This document shows, piece by piece, positions 1 through 5,119 of a DNA stretch of 13,271 nt (position 1 is its first letter; the number at the start of each line of letters is the position of its first letter). Under the pieces are notes generated by a model, which saw only the letters and a list, made by a program, of their open reading frames with translations, was not told the DNA's origin and did no database searches. This DNA is from an uncultured Verrucomicrobiota bacterium (lineage in GTDB: Bacteria; Verrucomicrobiota; Verrucomicrobiia; Chthoniobacterales; SZAS-18). The DNA is taken from contig CALMVM010000450.1 of NCBI GenBank assembly GCA_937873255.1, forward strand, positions 1 through 13,271, in the 5' to 3' direction. The position numbers and the translations under genes are program-made.

Positions 1-2
1 TT

Positions 3-494
3 CCACCCGCCGCTTTGCCGTCGGATGGCGATGATCGGGAACTGTCGGCCGACGAGATCGCCGCCAGCGTTCTGCGGTGCTTCAAATCGCACCGCCGGCT
101 CGATGCGGAGTCGATGCATTCCATCGCCGCCGCCATGCCGGTGAAAGCCTCGGAATGCGCTGAGCTTGAACGGTTTTACGTCGCACCAAGCGACCCGGAC
201 AACCCGGCGATGGCACGATGCACGACGCCGAAGAATCTCGCCGTGAAAATCGCCGATCAGTTTGTGAAAGCGCGGGACTACTGCCAGCGGAAGGGCAACC
301 GCAGAACGAACGGCAGTCCGCCTGTCCCGAAAGCCCCACCGTCGGCTGACGATTTCGACGCTTGGCGCCAGACGTTGCGGCCTGACGGCACCGGGTTCAC
401 CTGGGCCGACCGGGAATGGGTCGAGTTACCGCCTGAAAAACAGGGGCAGTGCCGACGCTGGATTGAGCAGAACCGCCGGCCCGTCGCAGCGTGA
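3..494 (+). CDS. 3' part of an unrecognised gene (possibly replication-associated), 5'-truncated by the window edge
   Basis: The reading frame is open to the left edge, so the protein probably begins before the window. The first possible internal start is a TTG at 15. About 164 residues are visible, ending in a TGA at 492-494. The sequence is charged and soluble with no membrane segment. An N-terminal stretch rich in Glu, Asp and Ala leads into a basic region and a Pro/Ala linker (KAPPSADDF), then a Trp-rich C-terminal module (WRQTLRP, FTWADREWVELP, QCRRWIEQ). I do not recognise the family. A short conserved Trp-rich tail after a linker is seen in some phage replication-initiation or helicase-loader proteins, but here that is only a guess. 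The palindrome at 508-530 lies immediately downstream. Confidence 0.6.
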   Translation, partial: PPAALPSDGDDRELSADEIAASVLRCFKSHRRLDAESMHSIAAAMPVKASECAELERFYVAPSDPDNPAMARCTTPKNLAVKIADQFVKARDYCQRKGNRRTNGSPPVPKAPPSADDFDAWRQTLRPDGTGFTWADREWVELPPEKQGQCRRWIEQNRRPVAA

Positions 495-507
495 CCGAAA
501 CCGCCTC

Positions 508-530
508 GTAAATGCGTGCGCACGCATTAC
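508..530. promoter_or_regulatory. Perfect 18-bp palindrome, probable operator
   Basis: Positions 511-528 read AATGCGTGCGCACGCATT, an uninterrupted perfect palindrome. Allowing one bulged A on the left, it extends to GTA...TAC at 508-530. The inner 16 bases strictly alternate purine and pyrimidine. It lies between the stop at 494 and the ATG at 540. No T-run follows, so a rho-independent terminator is unlikely. A site for a dimeric repressor controlling the next gene is the simplest reading. It covers the alternative GTG start at 516, which favours the ATG at 540. Confidence 0.6.
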
Positions 531-539
531 CCTGACCAT

Positions 540-734
540 ATGACCACTTGCCCGACTGACGGAGCGCTCTTCGAGCCGAAGCGTGCGTGGCAACGGTTTT
601 GTTCCCCGAAGTGCCGCTACGCATTTCGCTGGCGTGCCTTCACGGTCGTCCCGCGCGCGGAGCTTGAGCAGTTGGCGGCGATCACTGGCCGCCTGCTGAC
701 GCACGAGCCTAGCGGTCCACCGAGTAATTCTTGA
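540..734 (+). CDS. Small zinc-finger-like protein (64 aa) with an incomplete Cys set
   Basis: The N-terminal half resembles the short treble-clef or zinc-ribbon proteins common in phages, which read like C-x2-C-x(n)-F-x-P-K-R-x-x-Q-x-F-C-S-x-x-C-R. Here C4, FEPKRAWQRF, C21 and C25 are present, but the second expected Cys is Asp7 (CPTDG). Either Asp serves as a ligand or zinc binding is lost. The rest is a short helix (AELEQLAAITGRLL) and a Ser/Pro tail. A role in DNA binding or as a small regulator would follow from the fold. I chose the ATG at 540; a GTG at 516 lies inside the palindrome. No Shine-Dalgarno sequence is visible. The last 26 bases overlap the convergent lipoprotein gene. Confidence 0.55.
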   Translation: MTTCPTDGALFEPKRAWQRFCSPKCRYAFRWRAFTVVPRAELEQLAAITGRLLTHEPSGPPSNS

Positions 735-948
735 CCGGGTGTGGCAGGCCCGGCCCGGAGAGTTCGCCGGTGCCGAGATTCTTCTGGAGCTTCGTGCCGT
801 CAACGTGGTACTCGCCGAGCACCTTGGTCTCCCGGTCGTATTCGACCACGATCACCGTCCCCGGCGTCGTGGTGAGCGCGTGCGTGCCGCCGTCGAGCGA
901 GCAGCCGGCGAACAGCAAGACGGCGAACAGGAGAGGAGCGAGGCGCAT
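709..948 (-). CDS. Small putative lipoprotein (79 aa)
   Basis: The protein starts MRLAPLLFAVLLFAGCS, a short type II signal peptide with Arg2, a hydrophobic core and Cys16 as the likely lipidated residue. The box is F-A-G-C, so position -3 is Phe rather than the usual Leu, Val or Ile. After cleavage about 64 residues remain. They contain a beta-rich stretch (TVIVVEYDRETKVLGEYHVDG) and a Gly/Pro-rich tail. I know no function. A phage-encoded surface lipoprotein could act in superinfection exclusion or as an outer spanin, but it stands away from the lysis cassette and on its own transcription unit. GTTGACA lies 13 nt before the ATG on the coding strand. The stop overlaps the convergent zinc-finger gene. 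Confidence 0.65.
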   Translation of the reverse strand: MRLAPLLFAVLLFAGCSLDGGTHALTTTPGTVIVVEYDRETKVLGEYHVDGTKLQKNLGTGELSGPGLPHPVKNYSVDR

Positions 949-961
949 GCCCGGGTGGGCA

Positions 962-968
962 TGTCAAC
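962..968 (-). promoter_or_regulatory. GTTGACA start-associated motif (copy 1)
   Basis: TGTCAAC on the + strand, so GTTGACA on the strand of the lipoprotein gene, 13 nt upstream of its ATG. It matches a sigma-70 -35 box, but no TATAAT-like hexamer follows at 16-18 nt. If it is a -35 element, transcription would start at or inside the gene. Confidence 0.45.
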
Positions 969-982
969 TCTGACGGTCGGCA

Positions 983-994
983 AAGTTTAAACTT
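983..994. promoter_or_regulatory. 12-bp perfect palindrome in the divergent lipoprotein / 257-aa gene spacer
   Basis: AAGTTTAAACTT is a perfect palindrome in the 78-bp gap between the divergent starts at 948 and 1027. It is AT-rich in an otherwise GC-rich region, so it could be an operator or part of a promoter for the plus-strand unit. A single short palindrome of this kind can also occur by chance. Confidence 0.35.
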
Positions 995-1026
995 CCACCA
1001 CGGAAATTTGCCTGTAGCCTGCAAGC

Positions 1027-1800
1027 ATGTCATCGGCTTTCACAATACGGTTCACCGGGAAAGGGATTTCCCCGGACGCCGTGCCGTTGCATGAACTCGC
1101 AGCACTGCTAGTGGCCGCTGAGAACGCGATTCTGGGAATTGTTCGCCGCGATTTTCCGGAGGCGACTGATGACCAGATGGTCGTCTCCCTTGATCAGATC
1201 AAGCACGAAAGCCTTGGTCTGGCATTTGCAGATCCCGCCGGATCGGTCGTCACGCGCGGGTACTCAAAATTTGTCGAAACTGTAGATTCCGGGGCCTTAT
1301 ACCGCCTGCCGGGGCAGAGTCTCGACGGGTTGCGCGCCATGACGCGTTTTTCGGGCGAATACAAATGCGCAACTCAGTTCTACTTGGCTGACTCCACTTT
1401 GCCCAGCGTTGTCCTGCCGAGCGATTACGAAGTGAAGGTTCCGCGACTGGACTATATCCGAGGAGAAACGAGTGTCTACGGCACGGTCGAAAGAGCAGGC
1501 GGTGTACTGCCTCGGGTAAAAATCAAACTTTCGGAATCCAAATACCTTTACTGCAGTACCACTGGTGAGCAGGCGCGACTACTTGGCGCGCGGCTATACA
1601 AAGAGGTGGGATTGGACGGACGCGCCACATGGGATCCGCGCGACGGCACGATGGTCTACTTCGCGGTGGACAACATCAATCTTTTCGAGCCAACGGATCC
1701 GCCAAGTGCCTTCCGCGAACTGGCCGCCGCTTCTGGAGGTGCTTACGACGACATGGAAGACCTTGATGGCTATATCGCAAGTCTTCGAATGGATGATTGA
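1027..1800 (+). CDS. Unrecognised 257-aa protein paired with a PIN nuclease (candidate antitoxin or partner)
   Basis: The ATG at 1027 begins a soluble protein with no signal peptide or membrane segment. Residues 5-75 look like a beta-strand and helix module (FTIRFTGKGI, then LHELAALLVAAENAILGIVR, then VVSLDQIKHESLGLAF). Residues 145-220 look like a small all-beta barrel: a GETSVYGTVERAGG opening, alternating hydrophobic strands (VKIKLSESKYLYC), a helix (EQARLLGARLYKEV), and a closing TWDPRDGTMVYFAVDNI. The C terminus is acidic (DDMEDLDGY). I cannot name the family. The PIN-domain gene follows with its ATG only 5 nt beyond this stop, so the two are almost certainly co-transcribed. The operon layout (upstream partner, downstream PIN protein) matches VapBC, but this partner is three times the usual antitoxin size and shows no AbrB, RHH or HTH signature. 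Codon use looks less GC-biased than in the tail genes by eye. Confidence 0.85.
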   Translation: MSSAFTIRFTGKGISPDAVPLHELAALLVAAENAILGIVRRDFPEATDDQMVVSLDQIKHESLGLAFADPAGSVVTRGYSKFVETVDSGALYRLPGQSLDGLRAMTRFSGEYKCATQFYLADSTLPSVVLPSDYEVKVPRLDYIRGETSVYGTVERAGGVLPRVKIKLSESKYLYCSTTGEQARLLGARLYKEVGLDGRATWDPRDGTMVYFAVDNINLFEPTDPPSAFRELAAASGGAYDDMEDLDGYIASLRMDD

Positions 1801-1805
1801 CGCTC

Positions 1806-2336
1806 ATGAGTATTGTCGCAGTGGACACAAACATCTTGATTTGGGGAGTGCAGGGCAAGGCCAGGGTAGGTCAAGAACACCGTATTGAAGAGGCTGGAGA
1901 ACTGTTGAATGTCTTGGGGAAGCAAAAGGCGTCTCTCGCCTTAACCATGACAACGGTCGGCGAGTATCTGGCCGGTCTCCCGGAGGCTCGTCACGCGGAG
2001 GCGATGGATGTTCTGCAAAAACGGTTTCGTCTACTCGTCTATAATCCACGGTGCGCGATGGAAGCGGCAAGAATCTGGCGTCTGAAAAAACACGGCGCGA
2101 ACCGGGAACTCGAAAAGCACAGGATCGACTTCCCTGAGGTCACTTCCACCAAGATCAAGGCCGACGTGCAAATTGTTGCGACCTGCGTCGCTCATGGGGT
2201 TAATGTGCTCTACTCGGCAGACGAACCGTTGCTCAAAATGTGCGAGGGATACCTCGTTGCGATTCCGATGCTTTCCGCTCAAGGCGTCCAGCCGCGATTG
2301 GCTTTGACGGAAGCACCACCTGACAACTCGCAATAA
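1806..2336 (+). CDS. PIN-domain ribonuclease, VapC-like (176 aa)
   Basis: This is a PIN-fold metal-dependent ribonuclease of the VapC type, which usually cleaves tRNA, rRNA or mRNA and is inhibited by a partner protein. The canonical acidic residues are all present: D7 in VDTNILI at the N terminus, E53 in TVGEYLAGLP, D120 in KADVQIVATC and D139 in LYSADEPLL. The order and the final G-x-x-x-L-(Y/T)-(S/T)-x-D pattern are diagnostic. At 176 residues it is longer than a typical VapC (about 130-150); the extra length lies in the central helical part and a C-terminal tail. I used the ATG at 1806. A TTG at 1797 overlapping the previous stop would add three residues. There is no Shine-Dalgarno sequence, so translational coupling to the 257-aa gene is likely. 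It ends 24 nt from the convergent peptidase gene with no obvious terminator. Confidence 0.88.
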   Translation: MSIVAVDTNILIWGVQGKARVGQEHRIEEAGELLNVLGKQKASLALTMTTVGEYLAGLPEARHAEAMDVLQKRFRLLVYNPRCAMEAARIWRLKKHGANRELEKHRIDFPEVTSTKIKADVQIVATCVAHGVNVLYSADEPLLKMCEGYLVAIPMLSAQGVQPRLALTEAPPDNSQ

Positions 2337-2360
2337 GCACTCGACGCACGGCAAAGTGCA

Positions 2361-3047
2361 TCATTTTGCGGCAAAAACCCGCTTCGTCGGCGCGACGAGC
2401 GCGCTGGCGTGCGGGAAGGTGGAGAGCATCGTGTTCACGTCGTAGAACCGGAACCGGAACCGCCCGGTGAACCCGAACATGGGCGACCAGTTCACCCCAC
2501 AGAAATCCGCCTCGGCCGGCTCGCCCGTCGCGCTCTCCGTGCCGTTGAACATGATGAAGTGCCCGCCCAACGCCATTGAGAGGTCGAGCTTCGTGGGCAG
2601 GACGACGTAGCCCTCGTCGTCGGTCTGCATCATCTCCTGGAACCACGGCAGCGCGAACCCGACCGGGCCGTGCTCGGCGATGAACTGCCACGCCTCGGTC
2701 GCGTTGCCGCACCAAAGGAACGAGCCGAAATATCCGCGGGCCTGCGCAACGCTCATCGCCGCCTGCAACGTCGATCCGGTGTCCGGGTCGTGCTGACGGC
2801 CGTCGATCTTGCACATCGCCGCGTACAGCGCGTCGGGGTTGGGAAACGGCTGGCTGAACGGCTGCGTGGCCACGATGGCAGCGGTGCCGAACGCAAGGCA
2901 CTCCTGCGAACCGCCCTGGTCGGGCTGGCCGTCGAACTGCCACTGCCGGGTCCGGGTGAACGGGTTGCCCGCTCCGAACGTGATGTGCTCGGAGACGGTG
3001 AACGCCGCGTCGCGCGGGTCCAGCGTGTGGAGGGGCGCGAGTTTCAC
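2361..3047 (-). CDS. Papain-family (C1-like) cysteine peptidase, 228 aa
   Basis: The active-site arrangement of papain is readable: DQGGSQECLAFGTAA carries the oxyanion Gln44 six residues before nucleophile Cys50. GGHFIMFNG supplies His163. CGVNWSPMFGFTGRFRF corresponds to the N-S-W-G-x-x-W-G-x-x-G-Y-F region and supplies Asn186. The order Gln-Cys-His-Asn and the spacing fit peptidase family C1. There is no signal peptide and no clear inhibitory propeptide; only about 40 residues precede the Gln. In a phage late operon such an enzyme could mature virion proteins, act on host surface protein, or help lysis. I cannot choose among these. The GTG at 3047 overlaps the endolysin stop as GTGA, a usual coupling arrangement; an in-frame ATG at 3110 would force a 67-bp overlap. 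It is the last gene of the minus-strand unit. Confidence 0.82.
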   Translation of the reverse strand: MKLAPLHTLDPRDAAFTVSEHITFGAGNPFTRTRQWQFDGQPDQGGSQECLAFGTAAIVATQPFSQPFPNPDALYAAMCKIDGRQHDPDTGSTLQAAMSVAQARGYFGSFLWCGNATEAWQFIAEHGPVGFALPWFQEMMQTDDEGYVVLPTKLDLSMALGGHFIMFNGTESATGEPAEADFCGVNWSPMFGFTGRFRFRFYDVNTMLSTFPHASALVAPTKRVFAAK

Positions 3048-3700
3048 GACGGGAAAGGAAGACGGAGAATGGAGCGGACCTGCCCGAAGTGCCGAACGTG
3101 CTTGATGCATTCGTAGCCGTCGCGGCTGCCGTCCTCGTTGGTGTTGCCCTCGACGGTGTAGATCGTCCCGTTGGGCGACACGGACAGCACCCAGCCGACG
3201 TGGCTGAACGTGTACATCACGATGTCGCCCCGGCGCAGATCAGAGAGCTTGAGGTTCGCGCGGCGGATGCAGCGCATCCCGTGGCTGCCGTCGTATTCCT
3301 CGAACGACCACGCGCCGGCGGTGTTGGGCGGAGCGAAGGGCAGCGGCTTGGCCGTGTTCTCGTTCCACCGGGCCAGGTCCCAGGAGACTTTCGTCGCGCA
3401 CCAAGGTAGGCGACGGCCTCTCAGCCCGCACTGGCTCAGGTACAGGTTGACGATGGGGCCGTCGTTGCCGTGGTCGGCGAGTTCCTGCGCGCCGATCTGG
3501 CTCTGCGCTACATCGAGCACATCGCCCGAGCATGCCGCACGCAGGCCCGCCAGCGCCATCTTCGAGCCGAAGCCGAAGTCGCCGTCGCCGCCGAGTTCCG
3601 GCGGGAGGAAGTGCATCTGCACGAGGTTGGCTTGCGCCAGCTTGTTCGCGTCGCTGGGGGCGAGCGTGGGCTGGAAAACGAGGAGGTCGGCGCGGGTCAT
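3044..3700 (-). CDS. Endolysin-like protein: peptidoglycan-binding-like segment plus NlpC/CHAP-type hydrolase (218 aa)
   Basis: The N-terminal part (about residues 18-58) resembles a peptidoglycan-binding type 1 repeat: a helical stretch, then LGGDGDFGFGSKMAL, close to the D-G-D-F-G-x-x-T-x-x-A-V pattern. Residues 60-215 resemble a papain-like CHAP or NlpC/P60 hydrolase: VLDVAQSQIG opens the fold, PWCATKVSW gives Cys101, RRGDIVMYTFSHVGWVL gives His167 after the usual R-G-D-(I/V) strand, and EGNTNEDG at 184 supplies the polar third residue. The expected activity is cleavage of the cell-wall peptide or amide bond at the end of infection. There is no signal peptide, so export would depend on a holin, consistent with the membrane proteins encoded just upstream. 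I start it at the ATG at 3700, 22 nt after the previous stop; a longer form to 3781 would overlap that gene. Confidence 0.8.
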   Translation of the reverse strand: MTRADLLVFQPTLAPSDANKLAQANLVQMHFLPPELGGDGDFGFGSKMALAGLRAACSGDVLDVAQSQIGAQELADHGNDGPIVNLYLSQCGLRGRRLPWCATKVSWDLARWNENTAKPLPFAPPNTAGAWSFEEYDGSHGMRCIRRANLKLSDLRRGDIVMYTFSHVGWVLSVSPNGTIYTVEGNTNEDGSRDGYECIKHVRHFGQVRSILRLPFPS

Positions 3701-3722
3701 GGCGAGGTAAGGATGAGGGCTG

Positions 3723-4388
3723 TTACCAGGCGAAAGGACCGTCCATGACCGGGTAATCCGTATCCGGCGCACCCACGCCAAGGCGTCGCAGAAGCGCCTT
3801 GCGGCGGTCGGTCGAGAACCGTTTGCCGAAGACGATGCGCGCCGCGCGACCGAGGCTTTTGTCGTGCTCGGTGACGACCTGAGCGTCGGCGGTCTGGGCC
3901 TGCGTCACGAGCGCGCTTTCCTCGGCCGGCGTGACACCGAGGCCGAAGATGATCTTCGCCCCGCCGTCGTAGTTGACGGTGGACGACCCGGAGTTGCCGG
4001 ACGCATCGGCGGAAACCACCACTTGCACCGGGATTTTGCCGTCGCCCTTCGTGGCGGTGGTCGCACCCTCGAACGGGCTGTTCGTGCCGCAGGCCGACAG
4101 ACCGAGCGCCAGGCACGCCAGCAGGCCGATGACCACCACGCGGCCGTCCGGTCCCGTCGCGTTGGTCTTGAGCGACGGGGTGACCGCATCGGCGTCGGCG
4201 GTGAAATGGCCGCCGATGGTACCGAGTACGGAGTTGATGATGCCCCACACCGCCGTCACGGCGAGGCCCTGCTTCACGGCGTCGAAGCCGGGATCGGTGT
4301 AGAGCTTGAACACCACGAACCCGAGCAGGGGCGCGGCGAACAGGAGGCGGAGATAACCGAGAAGCGTGGTGGGAGAGAGGCTGTTCAT
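3723..4388 (-). CDS. Membrane protein with internal lipobox, holin- or spanin-like (221 aa)
   Basis: Two hydrophobic segments lie at about residues 10-30 (LLFAAPLLGFVVFKLY) and 42-60 (LAVTAVWGIINSVLGTIGG). A third at 84-100 (VVVIGLLACLALGLSAC) looks exactly like a lipoprotein signal peptide ending in the lipobox L-S-A-C at Cys100. About 120 soluble residues follow, with a beta-rich part (QVVVSADASGNSGSSTVNY) and a basic C-terminal helix region (TDRRKALLRRLG). The first half could be a holin and the second half an outer-spanin-like lipoprotein, fused or read from an internal GTG. Alternatively it is simply a three-pass holin with a long tail. Position between spanin-like genes and the endolysin supports a lysis role. 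The ATG at 4388 has GGGAGG in front of it, one of the few real Shine-Dalgarno sequences here, and GTTGACA 15 nt upstream. Confidence 0.62.
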   Translation of the reverse strand: MNSLSPTTLLGYLRLLFAAPLLGFVVFKLYTDPGFDAVKQGLAVTAVWGIINSVLGTIGGHFTADADAVTPSLKTNATGPDGRVVVIGLLACLALGLSACGTNSPFEGATTATKGDGKIPVQVVVSADASGNSGSSTVNYDGGAKIIFGLGVTPAEESALVTQAQTADAQVVTEHDKSLGRAARIVFGKRFSTDRRKALLRRLGVGAPDTDYPVMDGPFAW

Positions 4389-4403
4389 CAACGCCTCCCG
4401 GCG

Positions 4404-4410
4404 TGTCAAC
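4404..4410 (-). promoter_or_regulatory. GTTGACA start-associated motif (copy 2)
   Basis: GTTGACA on the minus strand, directly abutting the TGA stop of the preceding gene and 15 nt before the ATG at 4388. The Shine-Dalgarno GGGAGG lies between motif and start. No -10 hexamer is visible at the right distance. Confidence 0.45.
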
Positions 4411-4722
4411 TCACGGCTCAGGCGCGGAGAAGTTCCGGGGCTGCTCGTCCATCTGTTTCACCTTGAGCTGCGGATTGTCTGTCCTGATTTGCTGCCAACG
4501 CTCCACCGCCTTCAATATGTGGTCGTTCAGCGCGGTCTGCGTTTGGAGCTGAACGTTCAGGATACGATTGCGGCCCGCAACCGCCTCCTCATGGAAGCGG
4601 TCCAGCTTCGTGTCGATGTGCAGAAGCAGGCCCACGATGAGCAGCCAACGGAACACAAGCATCGCCATGCCCCATGTCGTGTGACGCTGGCAGTTCTTAC
4701 TTGCTTGGGTGGGTGTAAACAT
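4411..4722 (-). CDS. Short single-pass membrane protein, Rz/i-spanin-like (103 aa or shorter)
   Basis: A hydrophobic segment (MLVFRWLLIVGLLLHI) near the N terminus is followed by about 65 polar, mostly helical residues (DTKLDRFHEEAVAGRNRI, then LNDHILKAVERWQQI) and a Pro-rich end. One N-terminal anchor plus a helical periplasmic domain is the layout of inner-membrane spanins (Rz), which link to an outer-membrane partner in the last step of lysis of Gram-negative hosts. Sequence alone cannot prove it. The ATG at 4722 overlaps the upstream gene by 26 nt. An in-frame ATG at 4668, with no overlap, would give an 85-aa protein starting MAMLVFRW and is equally plausible. Neither has a good Shine-Dalgarno sequence. 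Confidence 0.6.
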   Translation of the reverse strand: MFTPTQASKNCQRHTTWGMAMLVFRWLLIVGLLLHIDTKLDRFHEEAVAGRNRILNVQLQTQTALNDHILKAVERWQQIRTDNPQLKVKQMDEQPRNFSAPEP

Positions 4723-5047
4723 ACTGCGTGAGTTGTTCGACGTTGTGCTTCAGTTCCTTGAAGTCCTGCTTTTCATCGAGGTGTTGTTTCGCGTCGCGGT
4801 CCATGTTGGTGGTGATTGTGTTGACCCCCAGCAAAATGTCCTGCTGCTGCTTGATGATGATGGCCTGCCGGCTCTCCTGATTGAGCTTGTCCTTCTCGTA
4901 TTCCTCTTTGCCGACGAAGCCGTTGCTGACCCACAGCTTGCCCGTGACGAGGCCGAGCATGGCAATCAGCGTGGCAGCCTTGTAGACCCAGGCCCACGCG
5001 CTTTTTGGGGGTTCGCCTTCTGGCATGGAAAAAGATTCGCCTTCCAC
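4697..5047 (-). CDS. Membrane-anchored coiled-coil protein of the lysis region (116 aa)
   Basis: After a short polar N terminus come one membrane segment (about residues 21-40, VYKAATLIAMLGLVTGKLWV) and about 70 charged residues with heptad-like spacing (EEYEKDKLNQESRQAIIIKQ, then LDEKQDFKELKHNVEQL), which predict a coiled coil outside the membrane. A spanin-like, holin-accessory or tail-assembly role is possible. It starts a new transcription unit just after the terminator at 5070-5096. I place the start at the GTG at 5047: GAAGG lies 5 nt before it and GTTGACA 15 nt before it. An ATG at 5026 would shorten the protein to 109 aa, and a TTG at 5071 would place the start inside the terminator tail. 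Confidence 0.62.
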   Translation of the reverse strand: MEGESFSMPEGEPPKSAWAWVYKAATLIAMLGLVTGKLWVSNGFVGKEEYEKDKLNQESRQAIIIKQQQDILLGVNTITTNMDRDAKQHLDEKQDFKELKHNVEQLTQYVYTHPSK

Positions 5048-5062
5048 GATGACCTTCGAGGG

Positions 5063-5069
5063 TGTCAAC
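5063..5069 (-). promoter_or_regulatory. GTTGACA start-associated motif (copy 3)
   Basis: GTTGACA on the minus strand, directly following the U-tract of the upstream terminator and 15 nt before the proposed GTG start at 5047. The position after a terminator is where a promoter for the lysis unit is expected. Confidence 0.5.
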
Positions 5070-5096
5070 AAAACAGCGGGCGCGAAACACGCCCGC
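5070..5096 (-). terminator. Rho-independent terminator after the GT71-like gene
   Basis: On the minus strand a 7-bp perfect GC stem (GCGGGCG / CGCCCGC, positions 5096-5090 and 5082-5076) with a 7-nt loop is followed by TGTTTTGTT. It lies 24 nt beyond the stop codon at 5120. It separates the tail and glycosyltransferase unit from the lysis unit. Confidence 0.75.
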
Positions 5097-5119
5097 CGTC
5101 AGGACTTGGCCGTGCGTTG

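Noticed and set aside
731..990. Two plus-strand frames over the lipoprotein gene
   Set aside because: Low-complexity composition. The minus frame has a lipoprotein signal and a motif-linked start.
2337..2360. Possible bidirectional terminator between the convergent PIN and peptidase genes (GCACT...AGTGC, GCAAA...TTTGC)
   Set aside because: Stems are only 5 bp with 9-13 nt loops and there is no adequate T-run.
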